Source of the DNA: Phoronis australis
Lineage: Eukaryota > Phoronida > Phoronidae
Assembly (NCBI GenBank): GCA_002633005.1
Contig: NMRA01000249.1
Location: 502,890-566,889, forward strand
DNA length: 64,000 bases
Direction: 5' to 3'
The position numbers and the translations under genes were made by a program. Under the pieces are notes generated by a model, which saw only the letters and a list, made by a program, of their open reading frames with translations, had not been told where the DNA came from and searched no databases. Shown piece by piece: positions 36,401-51,400 of this stretch (positions are counted from its first letter, which is position 1; each line of letters begins with the position of its first letter).

Positions 36401-39400
36401 AACAGTGCTTTTCTTCTCTTTGGCTTTTTTTCTGGAACATTTGCTTTTAATCTGAGAAAATCAAACATGATGATATTCTCTGCAAGGAATAAAACTATGA
36501 TTAATTGAGTGACTGTGGTTCATGAGGAAAGATTGTATAACATCTTTTGGGAAAAAACTGTGATTGTAACAAAAAAAGATAAAACGAGGACGTCTGCGTG
36601 ATTCAAGAGCATGGTATACAAGGTGTCTTTTGGTCGGGTTGATGTGCAGCAATAATGCGCCAGTGTAGTTTACCTATTACTGTTTACTCTGGAATGTTCT
36701 GTGTTGTTTGTAGGAAGAAGCCAAAGCCTAAAAAAGAGCCGACTTTCTCCAATGTTCCTTACTATGGAAATTCTCTGGTGGCTGAAATAAGGTACTGATG
36801 AAGTCTACAGACATAATTAACTTGTCATGTTAGTTGTTTTTTTATTGATTTGTCGTTCCTGTAATTAGTGCTTGTGCTTTATTTTTTCTTTGGTAACAAT
36901 TTTCTTTAATTTGAGACCCTTAAACTTGTCTCAGACCATAAATCTATTGTCATTAGAATTTCTTTAAAATTCAGTTGCAAAGCTTTCTCAATTACTTCAT
37001 TGTTTAGACTTCTCTTTTATATGAAAGCTATTAAATTTAAATTAGTTATTAAATGAATTAAATAACTGAATATTTAGTATTAATCCATTAATTGTTAATG
37101 CCAGTAGAAGATAGGGTCCTGTGATAAGAGCTTCAATCAGTCCCTGTTTACATGACAATTATTAGTATTTATTTTTAACATATTGGGAAGGCGCTGACCC
37201 ATTGTGTTTGTTCCAGTGCCATGCGACAGTCATATCTACAGAACGGGGGTAATGACCAAGCTGTTCTGGCACAGATGAACCAGATGTTGCATGAAGCTCA
37301 GTTGGTTGAGGCCCAGGAAAAGGACACGAGACCGGTCAAACCCAGAGGTACAGTGATGTAGCTGGCAGTCATGTGCCTTCTTTTGTTGAAATGGTGATTG
37401 TGTGATCCTGTTGTCGTGATCTAGATTTCTGCCACCTGATTCCGAACACATCAGAATGCTTGGCTCCAGATCACCCAGGACAGTCAGTATAGGTCCTTTT
37501 TATTTCTGAATAAATTTACAGCTGGAATTAGTTCATCAAAATGAGGGCATAGTAGGCTAAGAGTCCCGCATGGTTATCTGAATGATGCATTTATACTGGC
37601 AGGAGCTTTGTTTCTGTAGCACCATCTAGTGAAATTCGAGATGTCCATTTGTCCAAGAGAGTCAGAGGTCTTAGTAAGTTTATTTTATGGTTACATGAAA
37701 TTCATACCAGCCATAAAGTCAATCAGTAATTGCCTGAAAATAAAGTTGAATAAAAATTTAGAAACCTTTTTACCAGTTGCTTCAGAGTAGAAGCAAGGAC
37801 ATTATAGATGAAGTGCGAAAAAGGAAAAAGTTATCAACTATTAATATCTGTTTAAAAATAGCTGCTGCAAACTTGTTCTATAGTTTGTGCCCATTTCTAA
37901 CAGATGAGTTTCTGTGAAAAATAATATTCTTGGTGTTTTTCATTTAGTAAGTCATTGGATAATCTCGCCCAAATGATGCTGGTCACTGATTGACAATAAT
38001 TTCAAATTCTATCCAGCACTTACTGTGTTTCCTGTTTTCAACCAGAGTCTGTCGATGGTCTCACTCAGCAGATGTTGGCAATTGAACTAGAAAACCAGAA
38101 TTTACAGAGGGAGCTACTGATGCTACAACAGAACATGTTGCCCAGGAAACAAAATCAGGATCATGGTGAGTAATTGTGATTTATACTGTATAAGTTCTTA
38201 ATATTATTAATAATTAATGATTGTCTAAAGGAGAAGTTTAAAGATATTGTACCATGAACCTCACTTTAACATAACTTTTATGGGGCACATAGAATCAGAC
38301 AAATAATTATTACAATAGGTTCAGAAAATAGTAATTAAAATTTTTGGATTCCGGAAGAACTGTGGCTTGAGGTCAGGTTTAATAATTTGACTTGACCACA
38401 TTTTGTTCTTTCGTGCATTGAGCATGGTATTGAGCAATAACGGACATGTCCATCAATCTTCTAATGAAAGAAAGGAACAGCAGAACATAGAGTTCATCGA
38501 AGTGGTAGAAAACGAAAAGTTCCTTTTTTTACAAAAGGTAGTGGAGTTGCTTCATGTAATATGTCAGAACATTTTATTCTTGAAACTCAAGGTAAACAGT
38601 GCAGTGCATTCTAAGTGTCTCTGTTCTTTTCTGAATGCTGTTTGTCGATCCCGTTTTTTACACTTTCGTTTTCATTCTGAGTTTCTTCAAATATCACATG
38701 ATCTCTCATTCCTATTTTCATTGGCTAAATATGTTGTCTCTGCGGACTTCAACTCTTGTCATCGTTTTTGTTATTCTGCAGATGAGGACATCGACAATGA
38801 AATAAAGAAACTTGAACGGTCACATCTACGTAAGATGACACAGATTCAACACGAGATGGAGCTGCTGAAGCAACAGGCCATGTTGGAAAAGTTCAAGAGA
38901 GAAATTATGGGAGAGGGGAAACCGACAAAGCCGAGTGTGCCAGACAAAGTTGTGCCCACAGAGGTCAGCGATATCTCATCTCTTTAATTAATTTGTGCTT
39001 ATAATAAAGTTTTGTTAGTAGAATAGTTAGACGGTGTTTACACATAAATGACACTTATCAAATTTCTTATGGGAAATCTCAAATTAAACTTAGAAGCTCT
39101 TCTCATCTCACATCACCGTGTGCTATATTTAAGTACAAGAACCGCAAGCACAACCACATGGGCACTAATTGCATATTGTGAGTGGAAAATCTGACTAACA
39201 TATTGTTTTAATTAATTTGTTCTCAGTTTCTGGTTTTGCTGCGCTTCTTGTGTTGTAAAGTGGATAAAGCACGCTACGTTTAGAAAAAGCTGCCATGCAC
39301 ACCTGTCCAGTTCAGCTTACACTGTACATTGTACACTGTGTGCTGTGGAGTGTACACTGTACAAAGTACACATACTACATTTTTGTCAAGTCCGCGTTTT

Positions 39401-42400
39401 AAAACAAAATGAAGGAGAAACATAATGAAGTACGTGAACTAACAGTTCACGTTTTTCAATAAATAATAGTATTAGATCCCACCAGCATTCTCTGATTGCA
39501 AGCAATACAATCATTTGGAATGAAGCCTCAGCATGGTCCCAGAGATGCAGTAAATCTTAGCTGATGGAGGCTAAGTCCAGAGGTGTTATTAGTGTTTTGG
39601 CATTGGGTAGTGTCAGGTCAAGTTTCCCCTATGAACTCTGCACTGTAGCCTCTTAAGAATTCCTATTTTGCTTGCCTCCTATTGTAGCCCACAGCCGATG
39701 TACCAGTTCTGCTGCAGAACCGTCAAAATGGTCTTCAGAACCCCTATAACAACACACTGGATGTCCCACCTCAACTCAGAAATGTACCACAAGCCAACGA
39801 CCTCCTACCTGCACCATATGATCCAAAGTAAAGCTCAGCTACTCACTTTATTGTTATTGACTATGTGACGTCCTTTTAGTTATCAAATGATCAATCCATT
39901 TGTCATAGGTTAAATGACTTGTACAATAATGTTACCTTATCAGAAACTCTCTGTATTTATCCAGCTATATTCACTAGATATTAATTTGGCGTCGCCTTCA
40001 TTTTGTTCAAAATCCAAAAATTAATGTCAGATCTCTTTCATTAAATGTAATGTTAACAGTATAAGGTGTGTCTGTCTGCTGAGACCTATCTGGCCCATGT
40101 TGCCCCTGGGAGACTTTGAAAAGATACTAAAAATGTAGTCAAACTTATATTTGATCAAAATTTTGTGACTTCAGCAAGAGTTATATTGAATGACTATGTA
40201 AAAATTGTTGATGAACTTTTTGTTTTTCACTAACTGTTCAGTGCTGGATTTGTCATCTTCTACGACTTCATTGGGGGATTGGATTCATCGATCAAGTGCT
40301 GCCGTCTTGTGGCGGGGCTCTACAACAACACCTCAGATCTGGGCGATCCCTCCGTGCTCCCCACAGTGTACACTGAACCATCTCAGATAGACAGATACCA
40401 ATCGTGCAACATGGCCCTGGTTGGAGCTAAGCAACCTGTGCCTCAGTGAGTCCTGTGATAGTAATGTAACAGAGCATTCAATTTGTTCAATTGGCAGGAC
40501 TACATATTTACTTATAGGCATTGTGCAATGGAAATAATGGTTGTAAAAATGCAACATATCTGTAATTGACTATTATGACTGCTCTTGGTAGTGATAATTG
40601 CGGCTTTCATTTCTCCCTGTGTTCAGCTGACTAAAAACAAAATTGAATAATGCCCTTTACTCTGGAGTCATAAATTGATCTTGTGATAGTCTTTGCCATG
40701 GTAGGATTCCATTTCAGTGACCAAACTTAAGTCTTGGGGAATTTGTAAATGATGCCATTTTCAAATTCGCAATTTTAGGGTTGACCAACCCTGTAAATTA
40801 CGAAGCATCTACCTCAATCATTGAATGGTATTTTCGATGTTCTTGTGGGTTGTGCTAAAGAATCGTATCTTGTTAAGGAATATTATGAGACCGATGAAAG
40901 CCCAATTCGATGTTGTTCAGTTCATCAAGGCAAAATGCAGCGTTATTTTAGTTAAATAAATTAACTTTATTGTCTGTCTGAAGTACTTTTATGTGAGATT
41001 TTATTTTGAATTTTCTGAGCGAAAACTGTAAATTCTTCTTGACATATCTAATCAATCTTTGAATTGTTTGCGTTCTCTGCACTGTCAAGCATTATCTAAA
41101 TAAAGTACATTGTAGTAGTAGTGTAGACGTCCATGTCAGAGCTGATGATGGCAGTTCATCGCTTAGGAACATTTTGTACACATTTGTATGGTGCTTCTGT
41201 TTTGACCCAATTAAGTCTCACGGGGATGCTAACTTACTCTAGTCCTCCAAGCACAACCGCTGGTATAAATTTACAAAATTCTTATGATGTGATACTTATC
41301 GATTTGACCTGTCAACAGGTGCCCACCGTCCTTGGATCTCTGTATCGTTGTGGAACTCCAAGTGTCTGGTGACTCTAGCTATGACCCTAACCGCCTGGTC
41401 AGCCGTGCCTGGTGTAAGATTGACTTGTTCGACGACCACAGTCGGGTTGTCAGTGGACGATGGAGGGTGCCGTTTCGTGTTGTCCCCATCAGGGCTAGCC
41501 TACCACCCAGCCAGCTTAACAGTGTACCTCAGGTATGCTAGTCAATAGTACTGATTAAGGCATCGTTCCCAACTGTGACCACCTGGTGTTGCATACACGC
41601 AATTCCGTTAATAGACTTTCCCAAATGGCCAGCTTACTTTCTCAAATGTGGTTTAAATTCCTGAGTAAAACGCAAGTGGCAGTTGGGCTGGTGACATGCA
41701 ATTTCACTCATACACATAAACCTAAGTGTTAACATTAAGATAAGAGTTAAAAATTGTTTCACAGGCTCGACGAATTTTGGCAGTTGTGGGAATTGGTTTA
41801 AAAATGCTCTTCACTATATTCTGTCAAAGAAGTTAATATGTGAAATAAATAACATAATTATAAGGTGGTAGCTTCGTCATGTTTTACCCCACTCGTTATT
41901 GAACAAATTTTGTCGCTGAAATTAGTATGGCGACCATCAAATAAAATGCAATGTCCACTCCCTTTCAGTATGGTATCGCTGAACTATTCTACCGTGTTGT
42001 CAACCATCGCGATGCTGCCAATCAATCTATGGTCAACATCACACCACAGAACTGTGTATTGCACCAGTACCCTCCCCAGGTAAGGGTCAACCGTATTCTG
42101 CGCAGATACCCTAACCAAATCAGGGTCAATTACTCATAACTATTTTGTTCCAGACATCTGTGTTACTCTTCAAGGGACATCTTCTTCTTTCCTACTACCA
42201 AAACACATTGTTATATTCCCACTGGTTCTTCACCAAATGTTTTTCTTAATACTTTTCCGTACCTGCGCACACAATGATCACAACTCACAAACGAGTGGTG
42301 AAGTATTATGAATTTGGAGACAGTCTCTCACTTGCTTTTGGATCAGGAAACTAACAGTTAACATGGAGCAAATAAGGACATTTTATTTTAATCAGTCGAT

Positions 42401-45400
42401 GGCATGCGTTTATGCAGTGGATGGGAAGGAAATGTCCCTCTAGATAACGATTTGTTCAGCAATGATCATAGCCATTTTGAGGGAATATGGTTTTGTTGAC
42501 CTCTGAGCGCAATGTTTGTAACTATCGGCTTTCTTTGTTAAATGAAAAAAGGTTTCTTGACTTGCAACCAGACTATTCATTTCTTTGTCAGTCAAGGCTG
42601 TTGGTAGCCACCATCTTGTCTTTTGGGCTGATATTGATGGAGGGATAATGGACGTTCTGTTTGACATGGTTTGAAATTTTTACGATTGTTCAACATTGGG
42701 AAGCTGTTAGTAATAATTGCTAGTTTTAACTGCACCAACTACACACCATGACTAACATCAGGAAGATATTAAATTAAAGTATGGGATTGTTGGTACTGGC
42801 CGTAGTGTTGTATTAAATGATTTAAAAACAGCTTCAAGTAGTACAACTGTTGACCAGCAAGGTCAAGGTCTCTTGGTGGGCATATCAGAACTGTGCCTGT
42901 AATAGTTACACACAAGTTGATGTGGAAAATTGAATGTATAAAGCAATTACATTAATCATTAAAAAAAAGCTTTTTTTCTATGTTGACTTCATCACTTTCT
43001 CAAAGCTTGTGGCTGATGGCTATCTTGTAACCAAATTTAAGAATCACTCTTGACTGTATCGACATTTTTCAAAAATGTTCAAAATGTAATTTTTTTGGTG
43101 GCACTATCCCTCCGTCATAAAGAATACTTCGTGAATATTGATTTTCTTCTCCTTTAGAATGATTTTCAACATTACAACACCTTAGAATGTCTGATATGAA
43201 GCCATCACGAGAGAATGCAACTTTGTGTCTTTTGAAAATGTTCCTTATAATGAGTGGCACCTTGAGACGTTGTAATCAGTCGTACTACTTGTCTGGCGAG
43301 TGTACAGTAGTTAACAAAAAGCACGCCTTTTAATGTGCATGAACTACAATGATTGTAAAGCAAGTTGACAGTGTTTGACTCATGATCACCTTTGCACAGT
43401 TTAACATTATGCATGTGTTACTTTCTAGCGACCTCAACAGATGGCAGGCATACATCATTATCCCCCTACCTCTCCCCCCTTCTCCCCTGCTTCCTCTTCC
43501 GCATCAGCCTCCTTCAGGTAGGGGGGGTTAGGGGACAGTCCCTGCTCTAGACAGTCCTCTCATTATCAGATACTCAAGATAAATTACTTTTATTTATTGG
43601 TCAATCATTTTCAGCGAACAAGTCCAGGGTAATATTTAGTTTTCTCTCGCTACTTTCTTTTTTATCTAATTTTCATCTTGTAATAATTATATTTTTCCAA
43701 CATGCTTTAGTCACTTAGTTTGAATGTTTGGTCCTCAAAGTTATCCATTTGCTATTTCTAACTTTAAGCTGCTATACAATGAAATTAATGTTTAACTAGT
43801 AAATTAATGAATCTACTTTGAAAATTCACACTTTCAATTTTAAGTACAGAACCGATGTAGCAATACAATACAGTATTAACCTAAGGGTGTTACAATTTAT
43901 TTTTAAGCCAAGCTCATGTTAACTGAATAGTGCCCATTGTTTTTATTTTATTTAAACATGACATACTTCTTTGTTAAAGAGAAATTTCATATATTTCATG
44001 AAAGTCTAATATCCCCAATGCTACATGATGTGGATTTATGACTAGTCTGCTAACATAGTTTGTAAAGTTTGTTTTGTTTTGGATATTAATTGACAAAATG
44101 GCTTTAGTAATTTCAATTTGCGTGATTAAAGAAATGAGTGTAGAAAAAATCAATTTGTTATTAAAACATGAGAAATTAAATGATACACACCTAAAGTGTG
44201 TTTAGTTTTTCACTGGCTCAATAGCAGTCAAATTCAAGAAGGCCTTCTCCTTTTTGTTTCCGATCGTGCCCTCTCCTGCTAACCCCGACCCTTTCTGTCA
44301 ATAACTTGACCTTTGTCATTTTTCTGAGAGGAGTGTACTGCCATATTTCTCATCAATCAGTGGTGTGTTATTCTAACCTAAGTACATTAAGGTAATTGTA
44401 ACTGAGTGAATAACTACAAACCCACCTCCCGTCACAATTAAGAGTGCCTTTGATTTAGACTACAGTAACTTTGGTTTAGACTGCAGTACCTATTATTTAG
44501 ATTACAGTACTGATATGAAACTCGGCTGAGTTGCTTAGATGCAAGAATCTTGCGAAGGTTAACTAAAGCAATTAACTGAGCTCATTGGCTAAAAGTTACG
44601 CTTTGCTTGTTCTACATGGTGACAATTTGTTTTTTTGTAAATTGAACGTTCTTATATCTAGGCAATGCAGGCCTGGTGTCAAACTAACGCTCCTTTCTCA
44701 AATAAGAAGTGATGCCCAATCCTGGAAAGAACGGATTGTGTTATTTGCTAAGACCAGTTTTGACCACACTGACTTGTCACGGCAGATCACTTTATGTGCC
44801 AATCATGTCAAGCAATAATGAACCTTCAGTTCTTCTCAACCCAAGAACTATTCTCTAGTCACAGTAAGGAACAAGTTGAGACAACTTGTGTTAATTATAA
44901 TTATGTTAAAAGTTAGCTTCATTGACTAAAGGTGGGTGCATAGTTAGCTTTATAGCTTGACCTGGGTTGTGAGATCCCTAGTGTGGGTAGATGTGACTAA
45001 TGTCTCTTTGGTTGGCTTGTAATTTTCCTCCATTTCATCCTGCAAGCTTAGCTCAGACAGTCCTACAAGTGAACAAACTGACCACTTTAAATGTTTCATC
45101 ACTCAAAGTAGTTATGGCGAGATGTGATATACTTTTTTGTAGCCATTTCTTTTTAACCGTAAAGTTCCAGGACATAGAACGTTCCTGTTCAAAGCGAGTT
45201 TCCATTTCTGTTGACGTCTGTGTACACGTGTCTTACAAGTTTCACTCTTCATCCTCTTCACTCTCTGGTACTTAGAACAAGCACTGCTATAGTATTAAAT
45301 GCTCAGCAACAAATGAATGTACTCTTCAATAAAATTTAGAACTTCAGCAGAACACTTGGAGACTCTGGCAAATTTGGATTAACTTCTTGCCAGATTTGTC

Positions 45401-48400
45401 TGGGAGCTTAGTTGAACTTTTGTCACAATTATTGGCATTTTTGTTGGTCAAGTTTAATGTGACATTATTGTGCCTAGCCACTAATGGACTTGTACAGTAA
45501 GTTGTAACTGCAATTTCATCAAGATGAATATATTAGGCAACACCTGTCGAGATTTTGGAAGATTTATCCAGAACTGAAATGGATTATAGTGTAAATTCAT
45601 TTTTTTAGTCCTGGTTTTATGCCTTCTGATCCTTTGTTGAAATTCAACATTGCCCATTTTATTACTACACTGTACATTGCATGTGGTCATTGACTTGTAA
45701 GGCTTGCTATTGTTGACATGTTCCTTCTTAATATGTCTTTGTTGTTTTCACTAACCAGTTATTAGATGGAGTAATTATCAGTCCGTGCTTCATGTACATA
45801 AACTAATTAAGAGATATCACTTACTAAAAGAATTATGATCACTACAAGAATTTCAACAAGTTGCACCATTTTGACATGAAAGCGCCTTCTTCAGTGTGAT
45901 GTGTTAAGCAGGGTAAGGTCTAAGCCATGGTGATGGTTTCATTTCATAATTGATAATTTATAGTCATCTTTACATGATATGTGAAACTGGTAGTGAATTT
46001 TAAAGGCAACACATCACTTATTGCTAGCATTAAACAGACAGTTCAACTGTCTTTAACTAATAGGTGAGTCCTATGTACTGGAAACATGATGGAAAATTTT
46101 AAGCTGGACATGTGTTCACATGGTGACATGCGATTTCATTAATAGTGGCTTACGTGATTGTCATTAAAATAAAATTATGTTTTCTTTAGTTTTTGATTCA
46201 GCAAACAGCACAGTCACTGAACTTCTCTTTATGTTCATTACTTGGATTGCAGTGACTGTGACTCTGGTTTCACAGCCGTCTTGATTTATCCCAGGTTGGA
46301 ACAGTTTTAACCGGATTGCTTACCAATTATTAATAGTTCATAACTTGAATTATTAAATACTCTTCCTGAGAGTCTTAATGTTGCTCACCTCAACACCTTG
46401 TACATGTTTAGGACTACCCTCCCAGTCATGCCCCGACAGCAGCTGACCAATGGTCAAGTGGTCAGAGAGACATCCCGTACTCTTGGCTTCCGAGTAGTCA
46501 GCATCAAGAACGCAGAGGCTGGGGAAGGGAAGATTCGTCTGACCGTGTATTCTAGAAGTACAGGCAACGTATGTTCAATGGCTTTCTTCTGGTTGTACCT
46601 AAAATTTGATTGTTCCAGTTAAATGCTTTTAGAAAGTGTCTGCCAGGAAAACGCACAGAATTTGTTGTGGTGAGATAAAGCTGAGACTCACTTATCCGTG
46701 TGTTTCTGGTTTTAGTCTCTGTTTTTTAGTTTTGGAGATAATTCAGTTGATGACACATTATCTTCACTTTTTTGTTGTTACAGATTATCCAATCAGCATC
46801 AAGTCCCATGACATGTACTACGACATATGTGCAATCGAAATTTAAACACAATTATCACGTGTTCGGGGAACAGGAAGCCGTGTTTAACGGCGTCACTGTG
46901 ACATCGGACATGATTTTAGTAGCAAGGTTTTACTTGCGCCGCGAATTAAATGAAATCAACTCAGGGAATACAGACGTTGGTGCAACTATAGACGAAAGTA
47001 TTGTAGGTGATGAGGTGTTGACTGCTTGGTCAGTTATTCCATTGATGTCAAAGAATTATGGTGGTTATCGAGGTAAGGCTGCCTGATGTGATGGGACAGA
47101 GTTGGAAATCAGTGCTGGAAAACACAGTGCCTCTCTAGCTTTTTAGTGTATAGAGTCATAGGATAGTGTTGGTATTGGTTGTAACGAGTGTTACACAGTA
47201 TTACTCTTTATTACACAATGATAGTTGAATGTTTTGAATGCTAGTGATGACCGGGGGCTTCGGTGTGTTCCGCTGCTCCAGTTTCTCTTCATTGTACTTT
47301 AATCCGACAGCATTGAGATATGAGTAGCCTGAACAATTGAAACATTTGATTTTTCGCCCTTTTTGTGGATGGAAACATTAGCAGTGATGATAGTGTTTCC
47401 TGTGTATACTCTATCAAGCCCCTAAGCTCGCTTTACAATCACAATAGCGTGGAGCATTCAGTCTGCATTGTTTGTAGCTCTGGTAGAATTCAGCCTTTCT
47501 GAAAACTGGTATTATTTAAACAGACAATCTTAACATGATCTGAAAACTGAGATTGAATGAAAGATAATGAGCGGAAACTGCAGAACAGACATTCATGTGA
47601 ATTCTTGTCAAACCTACAAAAAGATTTTACTACACTCTCTGTGGTTGTCAATTACTAATGTTTTTGTGGATATGTGGCGAAATGCACAGACTTTTGAATA
47701 AGATGCTACATAGGCTTAAAAATCTTACTAGATAAATTTGAATTCGGAGTTTTGAGATAAAATTTCAAGGGTTCTTTCCAAGAAAATGAAGTTATTAAAT
47801 TTTGTTTGTTTTTGACTTAAGCCTAAGCTTTGTCTCAACTTCCAAACTTTTAAACTTCCACATCTAGTAAGTTAGTCAAACTTAAGATGAAATTTAAGTA
47901 AAAAACTTTCGTCAAACTTAAGATATCTATCTCGAAACAGACTTGAGACAAATCTAAGTTTTGTCTTAAAATTGACTGAAAATAAGACACTTGTCTTAGC
48001 TAAGTCAGTTTTCTTTAAATCGGGCCCAGACCTGTATGTGACTCTTTCTAGTATGTTCAACCAGTGGCTCCTGAACAACTTGGACTGTTGACAAGTCTGA
48101 CACAGCAACATAAGGGTAAAGAAACAGTTCATGTGTTGCAATTGACTGTTTATTCACCCTTACATTATACTGCATTCTAAGGGAACTGTCTACTGGCATA
48201 CCTACCTGCTGCACAGTCTGTTATCAAGCTGACCTTTTTCTTTTCAAGGTGCTAAATCCAATGATCCTTCTTGGTTACAATTCAATAAAGGAACTCATTC
48301 ACTCCCCCTGTATTTGCCCCCTGTTCCTGAATCGGACACTTTCCCAGAGGCCAAACAGTTCCAGTCCCGTGAGTGGAGGCGCTATCAACGCGCTACCTTA

Positions 48401-51400
48401 CGAGTCCATTTATTCTGTGGTGATAGTCCTTCAAGGTCCCTCACCCCTAGTGAGGCATCTAGCGAAGATGAGGACATCTTTCCAGAGGTGAGTGAACTAT
48501 ATGTCAACTGTCTATTGGTAATTCCATTTTCAGTGAAGCTTTGCCTCTGTCTAAAGCAGCTTACTGATTGCACATCCCTTTGTGAGATGTGATATGAAGC
48601 ATTATGTGTTGTTTTTATGATTTGTTTTATTTGAATGAACTTCAGCCCTGTTATTTATAGCCCTCTTGATAAGTAGGCCATTCAAGACCCAATATAACTG
48701 TGTTTCTATTACTTTCACAGGGGGTCAATGGCATGTCCATGAAGTTTCTAAACAATGACGCAATTTCTTCTCATCGATAATCAGATATGTTTAACATTTA
48801 ATAGATAATGTCCAACTGATTTGAGTATTATTTTTTGTGTCTGGCTTCCTTCAAGGAAGTAAGAAAAAATTCAGTGAGGTTCATGGACCTCTTTGATGAT
48901 TTTCATGAAAGCTGATTGATACAACTTTAAATTTCAGAATTCCTGGATATCATTTTCTCGCCGCATTCACCCAGAGAACCCGTATGAGAACCAAGGCTTT
49001 GATCTCTACATAGATGGCGCTAGGTACCTTCCCGATACAGTGACAATTACCAGGGTGGGTTTTGCCACATATATGATACTTTTTTCATTTTCTGTACCAA
49101 TTAGTTAATCCTCCTTTTGTCAGTTTCTTGGTGGTTTTTATTTTAAAACCTTTGCCATAAAGTACATGAAATAGAAACATAAAATGTCATTTTGTGCTAT
49201 GACTAGACTTTGACTGAGACGCTAACATCCTTATTTGTTCTGCCTCTAGGTAGCAGCACGGTTCCTTAACCGGCACTACGTCATGTATGGGGAGAACATG
49301 GTAACAGGAGTCGACCCCGATAGTTTAATATTCCACCCTGCGTATAACTACAAACATGAAGTGCGATACACAGTACCACCTACCGCAACCCTTGTACTTA
49401 AAGTAAGTTGAAGTGTTTTGGTATTAGCTGTGGATTCTTGTCGCCTAGGAAATTTCTGTTCGACTCAAATTCAAAAGGATGCAATTTGGGGGCTTTTTCG
49501 GATCATGTCGACATTTCAGAGTTCTGCTGCAAAGAAATTCTGAGCAAGCCACCATAAGTTATCAAGGTCAGAACTGGAGAAATGGTTTTAATTTACCAAG
49601 TATTGTGAATCGAATGTGACACTTTGCTTTGATCGAGTTTTAATGGATGACACTGCATTTGTTTCTGTCTGGAAAATTATTGACGCAAGTTTAGCAAAAT
49701 GCTTTCTTGGGTAGCTTTGAAAACTAACTATAGGATGCATGCTGTCTAATGCAATCACCAGTCTTGGAATTTGTGAAAACATTCACTCTGTAGTAAAGGA
49801 TAAGAAATTGCAAGAAATTTACTTTATCTTAAATTGATACACCATTCTGATTGTCGGCTGTTTTCCAATGCTTAATTATTACACCCTACATACTATGTTA
49901 CATTAATTATTACAGCCTACATACTATGTTACATTAATTATTAAATTAATTTGCTGTATTGTAGGTTTACACTATTGACAAATTCACCAAGACACTTGCC
50001 GTGGTAGGGTATGGGTTGCTGAATGTGTTCATTGAGGCTGGCACAGGAAAGGAGTTACCCACAACGTACAAGGAGGGTATTGAGGTAAGATTGATGTCCA
50101 GCTCTGCTAAGTATTTTAAAGTAATTACCAAGAATTTTTATACGCATTAGAAATCTATGATGATTCTTTGATAATTATATTCCAAATACAGAAAAAACAA
50201 TACAGTTGAGATCTAACCAGGATAAAAGATTTCGTCAGAGTAAGATGAAATGCGAAATCCTAGAATTATGAAACTTTTTCATTTTTTTGCCCCTTTAACT
50301 GATCGTAATTTCACACTGAGCTAATATGTTGTTTCAAGCCATGGGTAAAAGGGTGCTTAAACTGGACAGCATGACCTTTTCATATGGTACTCAAGATGGT
50401 TAAAGTTTAGTTTTTGTGGATTCATCTGAAGGCCTTTTATTACCTTTGCATTCATTTGTTATTGTGCGAATTTTCTTCATTTGCGTAGCTCAGTTCTAAA
50501 GCATGTGGATACGATTCTAATGAAGTCTTGTGAAACAATATGTTTCTTGCTTGTGATTTGTGTGGTTATTAGGGAGACTGGGGTAAAGGCAATCTGTGCG
50601 CACTGTCAAAAAGTTTGTAAACTGTTGTCATCTTGACAGAGTAATTTCTTGTGTCTTATGGCTTTGAACACCTTTATCAAAATTTCATCTTTAACCCATA
50701 GGTGGCTCTTAATGAAGGTGCCCATCAAGTGCGGCTTTACAGCGAGGGTCCCAATGGCCTTGACCCTCTTCATCAGACTATTCTGAAAGAGACTGGCATT
50801 CGTCACGTTCCCTGTGCTTCCGTTCTCATAAGGATTGTGCCTGCAGTGCTGGATGACAATGGTGAACCATTACAGGTACATTGTGAAACACTGTCTGGTG
50901 GACGTAAACCTCAAACAGCTGCACTTTACAAGGAAGGTCCGAACAAGGGCAATATGCACTTAATACTTAACTTGTTTTAGTTGTTAATTGCTTTTGTGTT
51001 GTTGATGACTGACCCATCAAAAGCCTTGGTAATATAAAATTATATAACTTAGGTGTTTTAAAACAAGAGGTTTGATTTTTTGCTCTGAAATCGGGAGTCT
51101 TTTCAGACAGTCATATTTTTTTTACTTCATGGAGAAAAAATTATGCAAAACTTCACCTCACCCTATGGCTTTTTGATTGCGGGTGTTTTACCATGAAAAC
51201 ATTAATATGTACTGTATGGAAAAGTTGCGTGGGAGGGCGTACAGTATACACTAATCTTGAGTTTTATTAAATTCCATTGATTTCTAGAAATTAGTTTGCC
51301 ATTGTGATGTTTCATAAGTCCTGCTCCTTCCATACCACTTGAATTACAAGTAATGGTGAGAGCTGTGATCAACAGATGAAGTAGTTCCTTTAATAAATTT

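Larger units (their letters stand above)
27280..38963 (+). other. CCDC17: CCDC17 exons 2-12: coiled-coil region (residues ~62-481)
   Basis: Eleven small exons encode Glu/Lys/Gln/Leu-rich heptads: KEVQDLKSRRSLNKELRDKE, RRRLEQLG, LRQQERKNEQTLAELKKQL, GLTQQMLAIELENQNLQREL and HLRKMTQIQHEMELLKQQ. A basic, Ser-rich linker (about residues 198-241) and a Lys/Pro-rich linker (about 293-300) separate the segments. The exon at 27280-27312 is only 33 bases. The exon at 37620-37673 uses the strong GTAAGT donor at 37674 rather than the in-frame GT at 37668. The donor after 38963 is GTCAGC, weaker than the others. Confidence 0.85.

Noticed and set aside
38403-38781. Extension of CCDC17 exon 12 upstream through an open frame
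   Set aside because: A good TTATTCTGCAG acceptor at 38781 joins in the correct phase; the upstream frame is Phe/Ser-rich and unlike the protein.
48058-48064. Acceptor after TTTCTAG at 48051 for CCDC17 exon 20
   Set aside because: In the required phase it reads into TGA after seven codons; the AG at 48063-48064 gives an open, in-phase exon.
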